Origin: an uncultured Paracoccaceae bacterium
Lineage (GTDB): Bacteria; Pseudomonadota; Alphaproteobacteria; Rhodobacterales; Rhodobacteraceae
Direction of reading: 5' to 3'
NCBI GenBank assembly: GCA_947497985.1
Contig: CANMIX010000009.1
Coordinates: 62,001 to 126,000 of the forward strand
Length of the DNA stretch: 64,000 nt
Below, piece by piece: positions 50,332 through 61,255 of the stretch (position 1 is the first letter of the stretch; every line of letters starts with the position of its first letter). The translations under genes and the position numbers were made by a program. The notes under the pieces were generated by a model. It searched no databases, was not told the origin of the DNA, and saw only the letters and a program-made list of their open reading frames with translations.

Positions 50332-52557
50332 ATGCTGTCCACGCTGATTAATCCAAAGGACTCCCTGGAACGTCAGAACCAAAAACTGTTGCGCATTGTC
50401 GAAACCCTAATGCGCCGGGTGGAACAGGACACCGATGCCTCGGGCGTGGCATATACTCAATTCCAACGTGCTGTACTGCTGGAGGATGAGGTTCGCAGTC
50501 GCACCAGGGATCTGGAACGGGCGCTGGATCTGCTGAATGTGTCGAACGCCGCCCTGACACAGGCCAATCGCGAGACTGAGGCCGCACGCTCAAACCTCGC
50601 CAATGCGATTGAAACCGTCCACGAAGGCTTTGCGCTCTTCAACTCACAAGAAGAACTGGTGATGTGCAACAGCCGCTTTGGCATGCATATGCCCGACATC
50701 CGCAAACATCTGAAACCGGGTCTGAAATTTGACGACTATGTGGATGTCGTCTCGCAAAGCCGTTTTCTGGCCCTGCCCCGCAGCGAATGTACCCGGGACT
50801 GGGCGGCAAAACGGCTGGAGCGCCATCGTGAATCCAGTGTGATTTTCAATGTGCGCATGATGGGCAATCGCTGGGTGCAGGTTAGCGAACATCGCACCTC
50901 GGACGGCGGCACGGTCATTCTGCAAACCGATGTCTCGGACATTATGCGGCTCGAACGCAAAGAGCGGGAGAAACTGGTCGACGATCAGGCCCGGCTGATC
51001 CAGGCCACGTTGGAGCATCTGAAACAGGGCGTCTGCATCTTTGACGCGCCGGGGCGATTGGTTGGCTGGAACCGCCGCATCGGCGAGCTGCTGTCGATCC
51101 CGGCCGGACGGTTTCACATTGGCAGCCGGTTTGAGACGATTTTTGGCCAGTTGCGCACCAGTTTTTCGTTTCTGGGTCAAACCTCAGACGACGATCTTGA
51201 GGCGTGGATAGACGGGCGCCACAGCCGCGCCCCCCTGACCATCGAATTACAAGATCCCGACGACCGGTTCCTCACCGCTTTCATGCAGGAAATGCCCAAC
51301 GGCGGTTTTGTGATCAGTTTCACCGATGTCACTGCCGAACGCCAGGCGATCCGCACCATGACAGAAGCCAAAGAGACATTGGAACAACGGGTTCTGGAAC
51401 GCACCCTGGAATTAGAAGATGCCCTCAGCGATGCGGAACGCGCCAATGCGTCCAAATCCCGTTTTGTCGCGGCCGCTTCGCATGATCTTCTGCAGCCGCT
51501 GTCTGCGGCAAAACTGTATCTGGCAACTGTTGAACAGGAGACTACACGAGAACCTTCCCGCGCATTGCTGTCCAAGGCAGGCAGCGCGCTGCAAAGTGTT
51601 GAAAGCATCCTCGAAGCGCTGCTGGATATCTCCAAGCTCGATGCCAAAAAAGTCGCAGTCCATGTCTCAGCCGTACCACTCAATCAGATTCTGCAGCAAC
51701 TCTGTGATGAATTGAACCATCGCGCCGTTGAAAAAGGGCTTGAGTTCAAGGTGCTACCGACATCCGCCGTCGTGATGAGCGACCCGACCTATCTGCGCCG
51801 CATCCTGCAAAACCTGATCTCCAACGCGCTGCGCTATACCGAACGGGGCAAGGTTCTGGTTGGGGTGCGCAATCTCGCCAATACCGTCCGGGTCGAGGTC
51901 TGGGACACAGGGCCCGGCATTGATGAATGCCAACAGGGCAAGATCTTTACCGAATTCCACCGAGTCCACGCTACCGCCAGCGCAGCAGATGGCCTGGGCC
52001 TTGGCCTGGCAATTGTCGAACGCGCCTGTGGTCTCCTGCGCCACCCGATCAGCCTGCGTTCGACCATGGGCAAGGGAACTGTCTTCACCGTCGAGTTTCC
52101 CCGCGCCAAGGAGTGGACCCCGCTTGTGCCTGTCGACCCAAGCGCGCCACATACAGACGACGGCGGCTTTCTGGATCTGATCGTCTTGCTGATCGAAAAC
52201 GATCAGGATCTGCGCAATGCTCTGTCGATTACAGTAGAAAACTGGGGGGCGAGCGTCCTCCCTTGTGCAAGCGAGACTGAGGCCTTCGAGCTGTTAGAAG
52301 AGATCGGCGTGGTGCCGGACTTTGTCGTTGCTGACATGCAACTGGATGACGAAAAACTGGGCAGCGACGCCATCGCCAATCTACGCAAACGCTACGGCTT
52401 TACCCCTGCTTGCCTGATCACGGCCAATCGCAATATTGAACTCGGTCAGACCGCACGCGATCTGGAAGTTGAATTGCTCTACAAGCCCTTTGCGCCAGAG
52501 GAGTTAAAATCTCTTTTGATCCAACACGCACGGGACACAAAACAGATAAGCCATTGA
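50332..52557 (+). CDS. Hybrid sensor histidine kinase (NahK/ErcS'-like)
   Basis: A 741-residue cytoplasmic kinase without membrane segments. An N-terminal coiled coil (about residues 10-85) is followed by two PAS_7-type domains (about 90-210 and 225-345). A second coiled coil leads to a HisKA domain with phospho-acceptor His384 in Ala-Ser-His-Asp-Leu-Leu-Gln-Pro and a HATPase with Asp-Thr-Gly-Pro-Gly-Ile. The C-terminal receiver has Asp668. The layout matches NahK/ErcS' kinases that act with FIST proteins and regulate ethanol oxidation. It should phosphorylate the LuxR regulator two genes upstream, directly or through a phosphorelay. Confidence 0.88.
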   Translation: MLSTLINPKDSLERQNQKLLRIVETLMRRVEQDTDASGVAYTQFQRAVLLEDEVRSRTRDLERALDLLNVSNAALTQANRETEAARSNLANAIETVHEGFALFNSQEELVMCNSRFGMHMPDIRKHLKPGLKFDDYVDVVSQSRFLALPRSECTRDWAAKRLERHRESSVIFNVRMMGNRWVQVSEHRTSDGGTVILQTDVSDIMRLERKEREKLVDDQARLIQATLEHLKQGVCIFDAPGRLVGWNRRIGELLSIPAGRFHIGSRFETIFGQLRTSFSFLGQTSDDDLEAWIDGRHSRAPLTIELQDPDDRFLTAFMQEMPNGGFVISFTDVTAERQAIRTMTEAKETLEQRVLERTLELEDALSDAERANASKSRFVAAASHDLLQPLSAAKLYLATVEQETTREPSRALLSKAGSALQSVESILEALLDISKLDAKKVAVHVSAVPLNQILQQLCDELNHRAVEKGLEFKVLPTSAVVMSDPTYLRRILQNLISNALRYTERGKVLVGVRNLANTVRVEVWDTGPGIDECQQGKIFTEFHRVHATASAADGLGLGLAIVERACGLLRHPISLRSTMGKGTVFTVEFPRAKEWTPLVPVDPSAPHTDDGGFLDLIVLLIENDQDLRNALSITVENWGASVLPCASETEAFELLEEIGVVPDFVVADMQLDDEKLGSDAIANLRKRYGFTPACLITANRNIELGQTARDLEVELLYKPFAPEELKSLLIQHARDTKQISH

Positions 52558-52885
52558 AATCACGCCAAGGCACCACTCGTTTTATTGCCCCGAAAACGTT
52601 CAGCTCCAGCCACAAGCACGCGGCAGTCTAGCGCCACAAACAATGTGCCCGCGATCTTGTCATCAAAGCCAAAACAATCCGAAACTGTGAATGGGGCCGA
52701 TGGGCCAAACAAAACCGGTAGCCCCCCAAGGCTTGCGCTTCGAACCTGCATTGGGGGGAGCAATAACGCAACTTTATCGATCATCGCTTTGCCTGCAGTC
52801 GGGTCTCATATGGTGAAATGAATAATGTCTGTTATCATCGCCGCTGATTTTATTTGAGCCACCGCTTTTTCTCACAGGATTTCTC
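52558..52885 (+). other. Intergenic region without a supported gene
   Basis: This 328-bp stretch separates the kinase from the acyltransferase. Short open frames exist on both strands but match no family I recognise and lack good ribosome binding sites. It probably contains the acyltransferase promoter; a GCCACCG-type site precedes that gene. No clear hairpin terminator for the kinase was found. Confidence 0.5.
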
Positions 52886-53860
52886 ATGTCAAAACAACGT
52901 GTTCATTGGATGGACTTCGAACGGGGGATTTTCATCTTCCTCGTTGTTTTTTTCCATGCCGCACCCGCCGTCACAGCCGTCGGTTTCGAATATTCGCCCG
53001 CATTCAAAGCGATCAATGACTTTTTCCTCCCCTTCAGAATGTCATGTTTGATGTTCCTGTCCGGCATGTTGCTGCACAAATCATTGGGAAAATCATTTAA
53101 ACCTTACGTCTGGGGCAAATTTGCCCTGATCTTCTGGCCCTTCCTCATATGGAGCATGGTCGTCTACACAGCAGAGGGTCGTCTGACTTTGGAGTTCATC
53201 CTCAAGACACCCATCAGTGCCCCGTCGTTTCTGTGGTATCTTTGGTTCTTGTTTGCCTATTACATTTTGGCCCTGGGTCTGCGTCGGTTCTCTCTCCCGC
53301 TGATCCCTATTATTGTCGGCAGCCTCATTTTGTCGGCCTTCCTGCCTGAATTTTTGCGTATAAACCGATTTGCCTTTCTCTTCGCCTTTTTCCTGTCTGG
53401 GCATTTGGTTATTGAAAAAGGCCTTGCCGAGAAAATCCCGACCGCTTTGGGGCTTGCTGCGCTAGGCGTGGCTATAGCCGGAGGTTTGACCAGCGCATTT
53501 GCCTTTTCGATAAACTACAACGCGGTCTTTGCCTTTATCCCTTTTGCGATGATCATCGCAATCCTATGGGCGGCGCGGTATTACCGTCGTAACCCAGTGT
53601 CGGCATTTGTCGAATGGGTGGGGCGCAATTCCATTGTGTTTTATGTGGTCCACCTGCCTGCCCATTTCTGGATCTCACGTGCTTTGGTGGACGTAATCGA
53701 CGTGCCGTCGAACCTCTTTTACATTTTGGTCTCGGTCAGCAGCTTCCTGGTAGCCGTTTTGTTTCAAGTTGCGCGGCAATACTTTGCCCCTGTCGCGGCA
53801 TTGTTCGATCTGCGTGTTTTGACCCGACGCAGTCCCCGATTGGAGCAGGCGAGCAGCTAA
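52886..53860 (+). CDS. Acyltransferase 3 family membrane protein
   Basis: A 324-residue integral membrane protein with about ten helices, of the acyltransferase-3 (OafA/NodX) group. The N-terminal Trp-Met-Asp-Phe-Glu-Arg-Gly and the Phe-Phe-His-Ala motif in the first helix carry the family's catalytic histidine. Members O-acylate surface glycans or exported small molecules. It stands alone, and its codon use looks more AT-rich than that of its neighbours. The acceptor is unknown. Confidence 0.82.
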   Translation: MSKQRVHWMDFERGIFIFLVVFFHAAPAVTAVGFEYSPAFKAINDFFLPFRMSCLMFLSGMLLHKSLGKSFKPYVWGKFALIFWPFLIWSMVVYTAEGRLTLEFILKTPISAPSFLWYLWFLFAYYILALGLRRFSLPLIPIIVGSLILSAFLPEFLRINRFAFLFAFFLSGHLVIEKGLAEKIPTALGLAALGVAIAGGLTSAFAFSINYNAVFAFIPFAMIIAILWAARYYRRNPVSAFVEWVGRNSIVFYVVHLPAHFWISRALVDVIDVPSNLFYILVSVSSFLVAVLFQVARQYFAPVAALFDLRVLTRRSPRLEQASS

Positions 53861-54973
53861 CGCAGTCATCGGCTGGCCGTTCCCATATACGACAGCCATA
53901 TCCAGATCTAAGACCACACATAAGTCAATCGCGCGCTACGCCTCGCGGTTGACATCACGCAACATGCGGTAAAATTTCGCAGCAACAGCCCACTTCAAAT
54001 CGGTCTAAATGCTATGGCGCGTCTGTCGTGACTGCTGCCGTCCTTATGAGGGATGCAGCCCTTTGAGGGTCAGGGCAGCAACGCCAAGAATAGGTGGCCC
54101 AACCTTAGGCGAGTTCGACACAACATAGCCGAGCAGTCTCGTCTTTCGAAGCTTGAATGTTTTTCCGGCCGAGATCGCAAACATGGGATCTCCTGTCGCT
54201 TCGATCGAAAGCTCCAAGAGGCGGAGTTCATTGCGAACATCAACAAAACCCGGCGGAGTTGCGAAGGTGTCAGCCGGTAGGTTGGCGGATTTTAGCAGCG
54301 ACGCGACATCTGAACCCCGGTTTTCCAAAAGCTTGGCCAGGTGGTGCACACCAAATCCAGGGACATTCCAGACAGCGCTATCAGATTTCACCTTGCTCTC
54401 ATTCGTACAGAAATGTCACCCGAAACTGAAACCCGCCACTCGACTGTGGCGCTTGGTGTGTTGGGCGATAATAAACAGGGTCCAAAAGCGATGCCAAGCC
54501 GTCGTTTGGCTACCGCCTGAAAGGAAAGCGAATGCGTTTATTCACGTTTGTGGATCCTCCAGCGCACAGGTGGCTAGAGTTACGGGTTTGGCCAAGTTGA
54601 ACATCAGGATGTTTTTCGCAAAGCCTGTTGCGCTGAACTGCAACTACGACTGACAAATTCGACGTGTTTTAAATAAGTGACCGCGGCGTAGAACGCGGCA
54701 CCTGTTGATAGACGGATATATATAACACAGAGACTTACACACACATCCAGCAGGACTTCGCCGGTTTCAACATCGTTTCCTTGCTCAGACAATTTACAAT
54801 CGTGTCCAATCGCGTCACCTACTAAACGGCCACTCGCAAGTTCCAGCCATCCCGCCAAAAGTGGCCCATAGAAATGGCGTTGAACGACAGTCGTTCTCAA
54901 CTTTACCAATTCTTAGAATGGTATCCGCAATATGCGCTTTAGATGTATTTTCTTAAAATAAGGAAGATCAGAA
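53861..54973. other. Gene-poor stretch, possible decayed region
   Basis: About 1.1 kb lies between the acyltransferase and the methyltransferase. The only recognisable item is the truncated AraC-type fragment on the minus strand at 54044-54391. The remaining sequence, especially 54400-54970, is AT-richer than its surroundings and has only short frames without family similarity. The stretch looks like decaying sequence rather than a regulatory region. No insertion sequence ends are evident. Confidence 0.5.
54044..54391 (-). pseudogene. Truncated AraC-family regulator (N-terminal arabinose-binding-like domain only)
   Basis: The 115-residue reading matches the start of AraC regulators of the OruR/ArgR type. 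It contains a helix with Leu-Leu-Lys-Ser-Ala-Asn-Leu-Pro-Ala-Asp-Thr-Phe, then Leu-Arg-Leu-Leu-Glu-Leu-Ser-Ile-Glu-Ala-Thr-Gly-Asp-Pro-Met-Phe and Leu-Leu-Gly-Tyr-Val-Val-Ser-Asn-Ser-Pro. Such proteins are normally about 320-340 residues with a C-terminal helix-turn-helix. Here a stop follows soon after, and no helix-turn-helix remains in the 180 bp downstream before the next gene, so about two thirds is missing. Confidence 0.7.
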
Positions 54974-56203
54974 TTGTTCGAAGAACATTCCCCTAAAGCC
55001 GCAGCAAAGATCCCCCCTTTCCCGACGCTCGACGGACAGGCGGAATTGGACAAACAAAAGGCCAAGAAGCTTATCGCCCAGGCAGAATCCGCGCCGCTGA
55101 CGGACGGCGGTTTGCACACGGCGGAGCTTTTGTCAGAAGCGCTTGCACTCGATCCGACAAACCACCAAGCGCAGATTCTTCGCGAACGCCTTTACCAGAC
55201 CTTTGTTCCGCGGTGGCACTTCCCGATGCTGGCTGACACCGCGCGCAACACTGCCTACGCCCGCGCGATTGAGGCCAAAGTGCAACCCGGTGACATTGTC
55301 TTGGACATTGGCTGCGGTGCAGGTCTCACAGCCATGCTGGCCGCACGCGCCGGGGCCAAACATGTCTATACCTGTGAATGCCAGCCTTTGATCGCAGAGG
55401 CCGCCAAACAGGTGATTGCCGACAATGGGTTGAGCGACCGCATTACCGTCATTTCCAAATGGTCCCATGACATTGTTGTGGGCGTGGACATCCCCGAACC
55501 AGCCGATCTCGTGGTGTCGGAAATCGTTGATGCCATGCTGCTTGGTGAGGGCGCATTGGCGACACTCACCCATGCGATGAAAGCGCTAGCCAAGCCTGAC
55601 GCGCGCGCAATCCCAGAACGCGGCACTTTGATGGCGCAACTCGTTCAAAGCGATAAGTTGTTGGAAATCTGGCACCCAGAACAGGCCGAAGGTTTTGATT
55701 TAAAATCGTTTCACCGCCTGGCGAACATTGCACAGGTCACGCCGAATGATCTGACGGCCTGTGGCATGCAGCCCCTAGGTCCGACCCAGGATCTGTTTGA
55801 CTTTGACTTCACCAATCCAAACATCAACCCCGCGCATACGGTTGAGCAGCTCATCTGCACAACCGCCGGAACACTGCACGCGGTCTTTGTCAGTTTTGAG
55901 ATGGATTTGGCCGAGGGGATCACGGTCGACAATGAAATCCATTCTGGCGGCCATTGGGGGCGCTCAGCCTTTATGTTGGATCGCCCTTGTGCGGTAACGC
56001 CCGGAGAGCAATGGACGATCACGGCGCAGCATGACGCCTCTCGGCTGAGTGTGCATGTTCATGACGAACGGCAACCCGCGATCAAATCGTCCTGGGCAGC
56101 CGACGCATGGCGCACGGATGCATCCAAGGGAGAGCCCGCGCATCTTCCAGCAGCCACGATCTCAAAACAGGATCCCGCCGCGCAAGCGCATCGTCTGCAT
56201 TGA
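54974..56203 (+). CDS. PRMT7/9-like protein arginine methyltransferase
   Basis: A 409-residue SAM-dependent methyltransferase. The N-terminal 80 residues are helical and TPR-like. Motif I is Val-Leu-Asp-Ile-Gly-Cys-Gly-Ala-Gly at residue 109. The double-E loop Ser-Glu183-Ile-Val-Asp-Ala-Met-Leu-Leu-Gly-Glu192 and the later Gly-Gly-His327-Trp328 segment correspond to the two catalytic loops of eukaryotic PRMTs (double-E and THW), closest in form to PRMT7/9. After it the C-terminal beta barrel pattern continues. The start is a TTG preceded by AAGGAAG; the next in-frame ATG is at about residue 76. Substrate unknown. Confidence 0.78.
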   Translation: MFEEHSPKAAAKIPPFPTLDGQAELDKQKAKKLIAQAESAPLTDGGLHTAELLSEALALDPTNHQAQILRERLYQTFVPRWHFPMLADTARNTAYARAIEAKVQPGDIVLDIGCGAGLTAMLAARAGAKHVYTCECQPLIAEAAKQVIADNGLSDRITVISKWSHDIVVGVDIPEPADLVVSEIVDAMLLGEGALATLTHAMKALAKPDARAIPERGTLMAQLVQSDKLLEIWHPEQAEGFDLKSFHRLANIAQVTPNDLTACGMQPLGPTQDLFDFDFTNPNINPAHTVEQLICTTAGTLHAVFVSFEMDLAEGITVDNEIHSGGHWGRSAFMLDRPCAVTPGEQWTITAQHDASRLSVHVHDERQPAIKSSWAADAWRTDASKGEPAHLPAATISKQDPAAQAHRLH

Positions 56204-56275
56204 CGCGACCATGAAACGCCCCGGCATCGCGCGCCCCAAAACGAGCGATGCCGGAGCAGTCAAACTGATGTGGCT

Positions 56276-57181
56276 TTAACGGTCGCCTCGCTGGTGGCCA
56301 TCCAGAATATCGGCAATATCAGCCGCAAGCCCTGCCAGTTTGTCACCCATCGGATTGGTGTTCCGCCAGACCAGGCCGACCTTACGGCTGGGTTGCTGGC
56401 TCTCGAACCGGGCAATTGAGACATCGGCAGAACGGGTTTCAACTGGCACCGCCATTTCCGGCAACAAGGTCACGCCCAGACCTGCGTTCACCATCTGCAC
56501 CAACGTCGACAGCGACGAGCCATCCATCACCTCGCGTGGTTGGCTGGGACGCAACTCGCAAAAGCTGAGGGCCTGATCGCGAAAGCAGTGCCCCTCTTCC
56601 AGCAACAAAAGCTGCATCTCCCGCAGGCTTTCGCGGCTGGGCACAGGTTTCCCGGCATCGGACACCGGACGCACCAAAACAAATTCCTCGTCAAACAGCG
56701 GCTGTTCGGCAAATCCCGTCTCACCCACCGGTAGCGCCATGATGGCAGTGTCCAGTTGGCCTTCCTTCAACGCCCGGGTCAGGTGCTGGGTCTGGGTTTC
56801 ACGAATACGGAACTCCAACTGCGGATAGCGCGCGCCCAACCCCGTCACAATCTGCGGCAATAAATAGGGGGCAATTGTGGGAATCACGCCCAGACGCAAG
56901 CGTCCAGCCAACCCCTGTTTCGCGGCCCGCGCCAGATCCCCCAACTCATCAACCGCGCGCAGGATCTCTTGAGCACGGGTGCGGAACTCTTCGCCAAAGC
57001 TGGTGAGCTGCACCGACCGTGCCGTGCGCTCAAACAAGGGCATGCCCAAATTCGCCTCTAACTCTTTGATCTGAACCGAAAGAGCGGGCTGGGAGACCGC
57101 TGCCGTTTCGGCCGCCCGTCCAAAGTGACCTTGTTGGGCGAGAGCTTCAAAATATTTTAATTGGCGTAGGGTAATGTTCAT
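56276..57181 (-). CDS. oxyR: Hydrogen peroxide-sensing regulator OxyR
   Basis: A 301-residue LysR-type activator. The N-terminal winged helix (about 1-60) is followed by the peroxide-sensing domain with Gly-His-Cys-Phe-Arg-Asp-Gln-Ala-Leu-Ser-Phe-Cys. Counting from the second of two adjacent ATGs puts the redox cysteines at 199 and 208, exactly as in E. coli OxyR, so that start was used (the first ATG is 3 bp upstream). A GGGAGA site precedes it. It is divergent from katG, the expected target. Confidence 0.95.
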   Translation of the reverse strand: MNITLRQLKYFEALAQQGHFGRAAETAAVSQPALSVQIKELEANLGMPLFERTARSVQLTSFGEEFRTRAQEILRAVDELGDLARAAKQGLAGRLRLGVIPTIAPYLLPQIVTGLGARYPQLEFRIRETQTQHLTRALKEGQLDTAIMALPVGETGFAEQPLFDEEFVLVRPVSDAGKPVPSRESLREMQLLLLEEGHCFRDQALSFCELRPSQPREVMDGSSLSTLVQMVNAGLGVTLLPEMAVPVETRSADVSIARFESQQPSRKVGLVWRNTNPMGDKLAGLAADIADILDGHQRGDR

Positions 57182-57214
57182 CATAACTTCTCCCTATCAC
57201 CCTTATCACTTAAT

Positions 57215-59491
<2,277 letters not shown>

Positions 59492-59510
59492 TCACGGGCA
59501 ATATCAACAC

Positions 59511-59541
59511 AAAAGGCGGCTCCGATCGGGCCGCCTTTTTT
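59511..59541 (+). terminator. Rho-independent terminator after katG
   Basis: AAAAGGCGGC...GCCGCCTTTTTT forms a perfect stem of at least 8 bp with a 9-nt loop and a T6 tail, 19 bp after the katG stop. It can also serve the convergent GNAT gene. Confidence 0.9.
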
Positions 59542-59561
59542 CGTAAGTGGATGGGTGTCGT

Positions 59562-60038
59562 TCAGGCCGCCCGGCGCAGGGGCAGGCACATAAACGCACT
59601 GGCGGGATCCGCTGCATATTCACCAAACGGCTCGCAGTATTGAAAGCCCAGCGACTCATAGAGCCCGCGCGCCGCATCATAGCCTGGGCATTGCGATGAG
59701 CCCGTCTCCAACACCAACGCGCTATGCCCTGCGGCCATCGCCTCTTCGGCGAGATGTATCATCATCTGGCGGGCCAAACCGCGTCCACGCATCTCTTGCA
59801 GAACGTGGACAGACTTCACTTCAGCAGAACCATCCGGCAAAGCTGACAGCGCACCGCAACCGACAGCGCGTTCCTCGTGAAAGGCCACCCAGAACTGCAA
59901 GCCACTGTCTCGCATCTCTTGCGGGTCAAGTGTATGGTTGCTGCCTTCCGGGCTGTTTTCGGCCGAGTACTGTACATGTGCCGTCAGCAACTCCTTCAAT
60001 TCCGGCGCGGCTGGATCTCCCAAGCGAATATCGATCAT
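59562..60038 (-). CDS. GNAT family N-acetyltransferase
   Basis: A 158-residue acetyl-CoA-dependent acetyltransferase. Motif A, Val-Leu-Gln-Glu-Met-Arg-Gly-Arg-Gly-Leu-Ala-Arg, binds the acetyl-CoA pyrophosphate. The following strand Ser-Ala-Leu-Val-Leu-Glu-Thr-Gly and the C-terminal Tyr-Glu-Ser-Leu-Gly-Phe-Gln-Tyr complete the fold. The acceptor is unknown. It stands alone, convergent with katG. Confidence 0.88.
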   Translation of the reverse strand: MIDIRLGDPAAPELKELLTAHVQYSAENSPEGSNHTLDPQEMRDSGLQFWVAFHEERAVGCGALSALPDGSAEVKSVHVLQEMRGRGLARQMMIHLAEEAMAAGHSALVLETGSSQCPGYDAARGLYESLGFQYCEPFGEYAADPASAFMCLPLRRAA

Positions 60039-60228
60039 TTTGTCCGGTCTCCCCCACTGCGTCCCCCAATATAGGCCGCAAACTTACAATCGAAACGAGC
60101 TATTCTGCTCGCGCTGACCGTGTACCATTGTACACCGCCCTCTGTCCTGCTTGTTTTGAGTAATTAGAGAATTTTTATAAAATACTTGCAATGAATACGT
60201 AAACTTACGGAGTCTCACATGTCAAATT

Positions 60229-60262
60229 AAGGGCGGTACATCCCCCTGACGCACCGCCCCTT
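60229..60262 (-). terminator. Probable terminator of the haem-rich operon
   Basis: Read on the minus strand, a stem of AAGGGGCGGT...ACCGCCCTT with one bulge is followed by AATTTGA, 27 bp beyond the globin stop codon. It is the likely end of the globin operon transcript. The rest of the 250-bp gap (60039-60288) has no gene. Confidence 0.55.
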
Positions 60263-60288
60263 CCAAACCTGCTGTCACCGTCAACAGA

Positions 60289-60753
60289 TCAGGCCCAGAA
60301 TTTCCAAAATGGTTTTTTGCCACCGCCCGCAGCCATGGCGACCGGCGGGTAGGCTGCGTCCTTCATCACACCTGAAAGCGTGGTATAGGCAACGGTCCAG
60401 GCTTCGGCGACTTCAGGTGTCCAGGCTTCGCCCAGACCTTTTTCCAAGGTGCGCAAAAGCGAGCCGCCAACCTTGTCATAATCCTCGGCTTTTACACCGT
60501 AATCCACGTGGCCAATCGCCAATTTCTGGGCAACGGGCACGATCTTGTCCAGATCACGCAGACCGTTCACAACAACGCCCAGGGTCGCCATCAGTTTTGA
60601 GCCCTGATCGCTCATGTCTGTATTGGCGAAATAGGGTTTCACCTCGGGTGCGGTTTCAAACAGATCGTTATAAAAGATCTCAGCAGCCGCGTCTTTGATG
60701 GGCACCACTTTGGCAAAGCTTTCCTGGATCAGAGTGATTTGATTGCTATCCAT
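60289..60753 (-). CDS. Bacterial globin (single-domain haemoglobin)
   Basis: A 154-residue globin of the Vitreoscilla/flavohaemoglobin-like class, without a reductase domain. The proximal histidine is His82 in Ala-Ile-Gly-His-Val-Asp-Tyr-Gly-Val, and the distal region has Ser-Asp-Gln-Gly-Ser-Lys-Leu-Met. A Gly-Lys-Lys-Pro-Phe-Trp-Lys-Phe-Trp tail extends the C-terminus. Relatives bind O2 or NO and can act as NO dioxygenases with a partner reductase. It is the last gene of the haem-rich operon, after the small cytochrome c. Confidence 0.9.
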   Translation of the reverse strand: MDSNQITLIQESFAKVVPIKDAAAEIFYNDLFETAPEVKPYFANTDMSDQGSKLMATLGVVVNGLRDLDKIVPVAQKLAIGHVDYGVKAEDYDKVGGSLLRTLEKGLGEAWTPEVAEAWTVAYTTLSGVMKDAAYPPVAMAAGGGKKPFWKFWA

Positions 60754-60797
60754 GTTCTCAGTCCTCCTGTCGGGGTTCGTATGTGTTCAATTGCACG

Positions 60798-61250
60798 TTA
60801 TTCAGTTGCCAGGACGTCACCGCCGCTAGCCCAGACCATGAAACGCACCGCTGCCTGAACCTGTGCGTCGCTCAGATCATCATTGCCGCCGCGCGGCGGC
60901 ATCTGGGTGTATTTTGGTCCGGTAAATCCGTTGATGGCATGGTCAAATAGCACCGCCAGCCCCTGCTCGATCCGGGGGGCCCATGCATCTGTTGCGGTGA
61001 TTTTAGGCGCACCGGTCAACCGGTTGCCGCCATGGCAGTTCTGGCAGGTCTCTTCCCAAACTGCGCGCCCCTCTAGAAGCTGCGCATCTTCGGGCAAAGG
61101 CAGGCGCTCGACAGTGACAAAACCATCAATGCCCTTGTCAGCCAGCAGATCTGCAGGAAAAGGCTCTGCCCGCAGCGGAGTGGCTGCCGCGATAAACGCG
61201 GCAACCCCCAGCAACGGCCAGAGCCGGAGTTTATGTGTCGACCCACGCAC
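60798..61250 (-). CDS. Small exported cytochrome c
   Basis: A 150-residue class I cytochrome c. A signal peptide covers about residues 1-28. The haem motif is Cys69-Gln-Asn-Cys72-His73 and the likely axial methionine is Met117 in Thr-Gln-Met-Pro-Pro. The start is a GTG, and its neighbour's stop lies 5 bp upstream. It may shuttle electrons between the multihaem cytochrome or the membrane cytochrome b protein and another acceptor. Confidence 0.88.
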   Translation of the reverse strand: MRGSTHKLRLWPLLGVAAFIAAATPLRAEPFPADLLADKGIDGFVTVERLPLPEDAQLLEGRAVWEETCQNCHGGNRLTGAPKITATDAWAPRIEQGLAVLFDHAINGFTGPKYTQMPPRGGNDDLSDAQVQAAVRFMVWASGGDVLATE

Positions 61251-61255
61251 AGCGA

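Noticed and set aside
52560-52784. Short minus-strand open frame after the kinase gene
   Set aside because: No ribosome binding site or family similarity; kept as intergenic.
54604-54909. Minus-strand open frame of 101 codons in the gene-poor stretch
   Set aside because: Composition is irregular and no motif is recognised; probably chance in decayed sequence.
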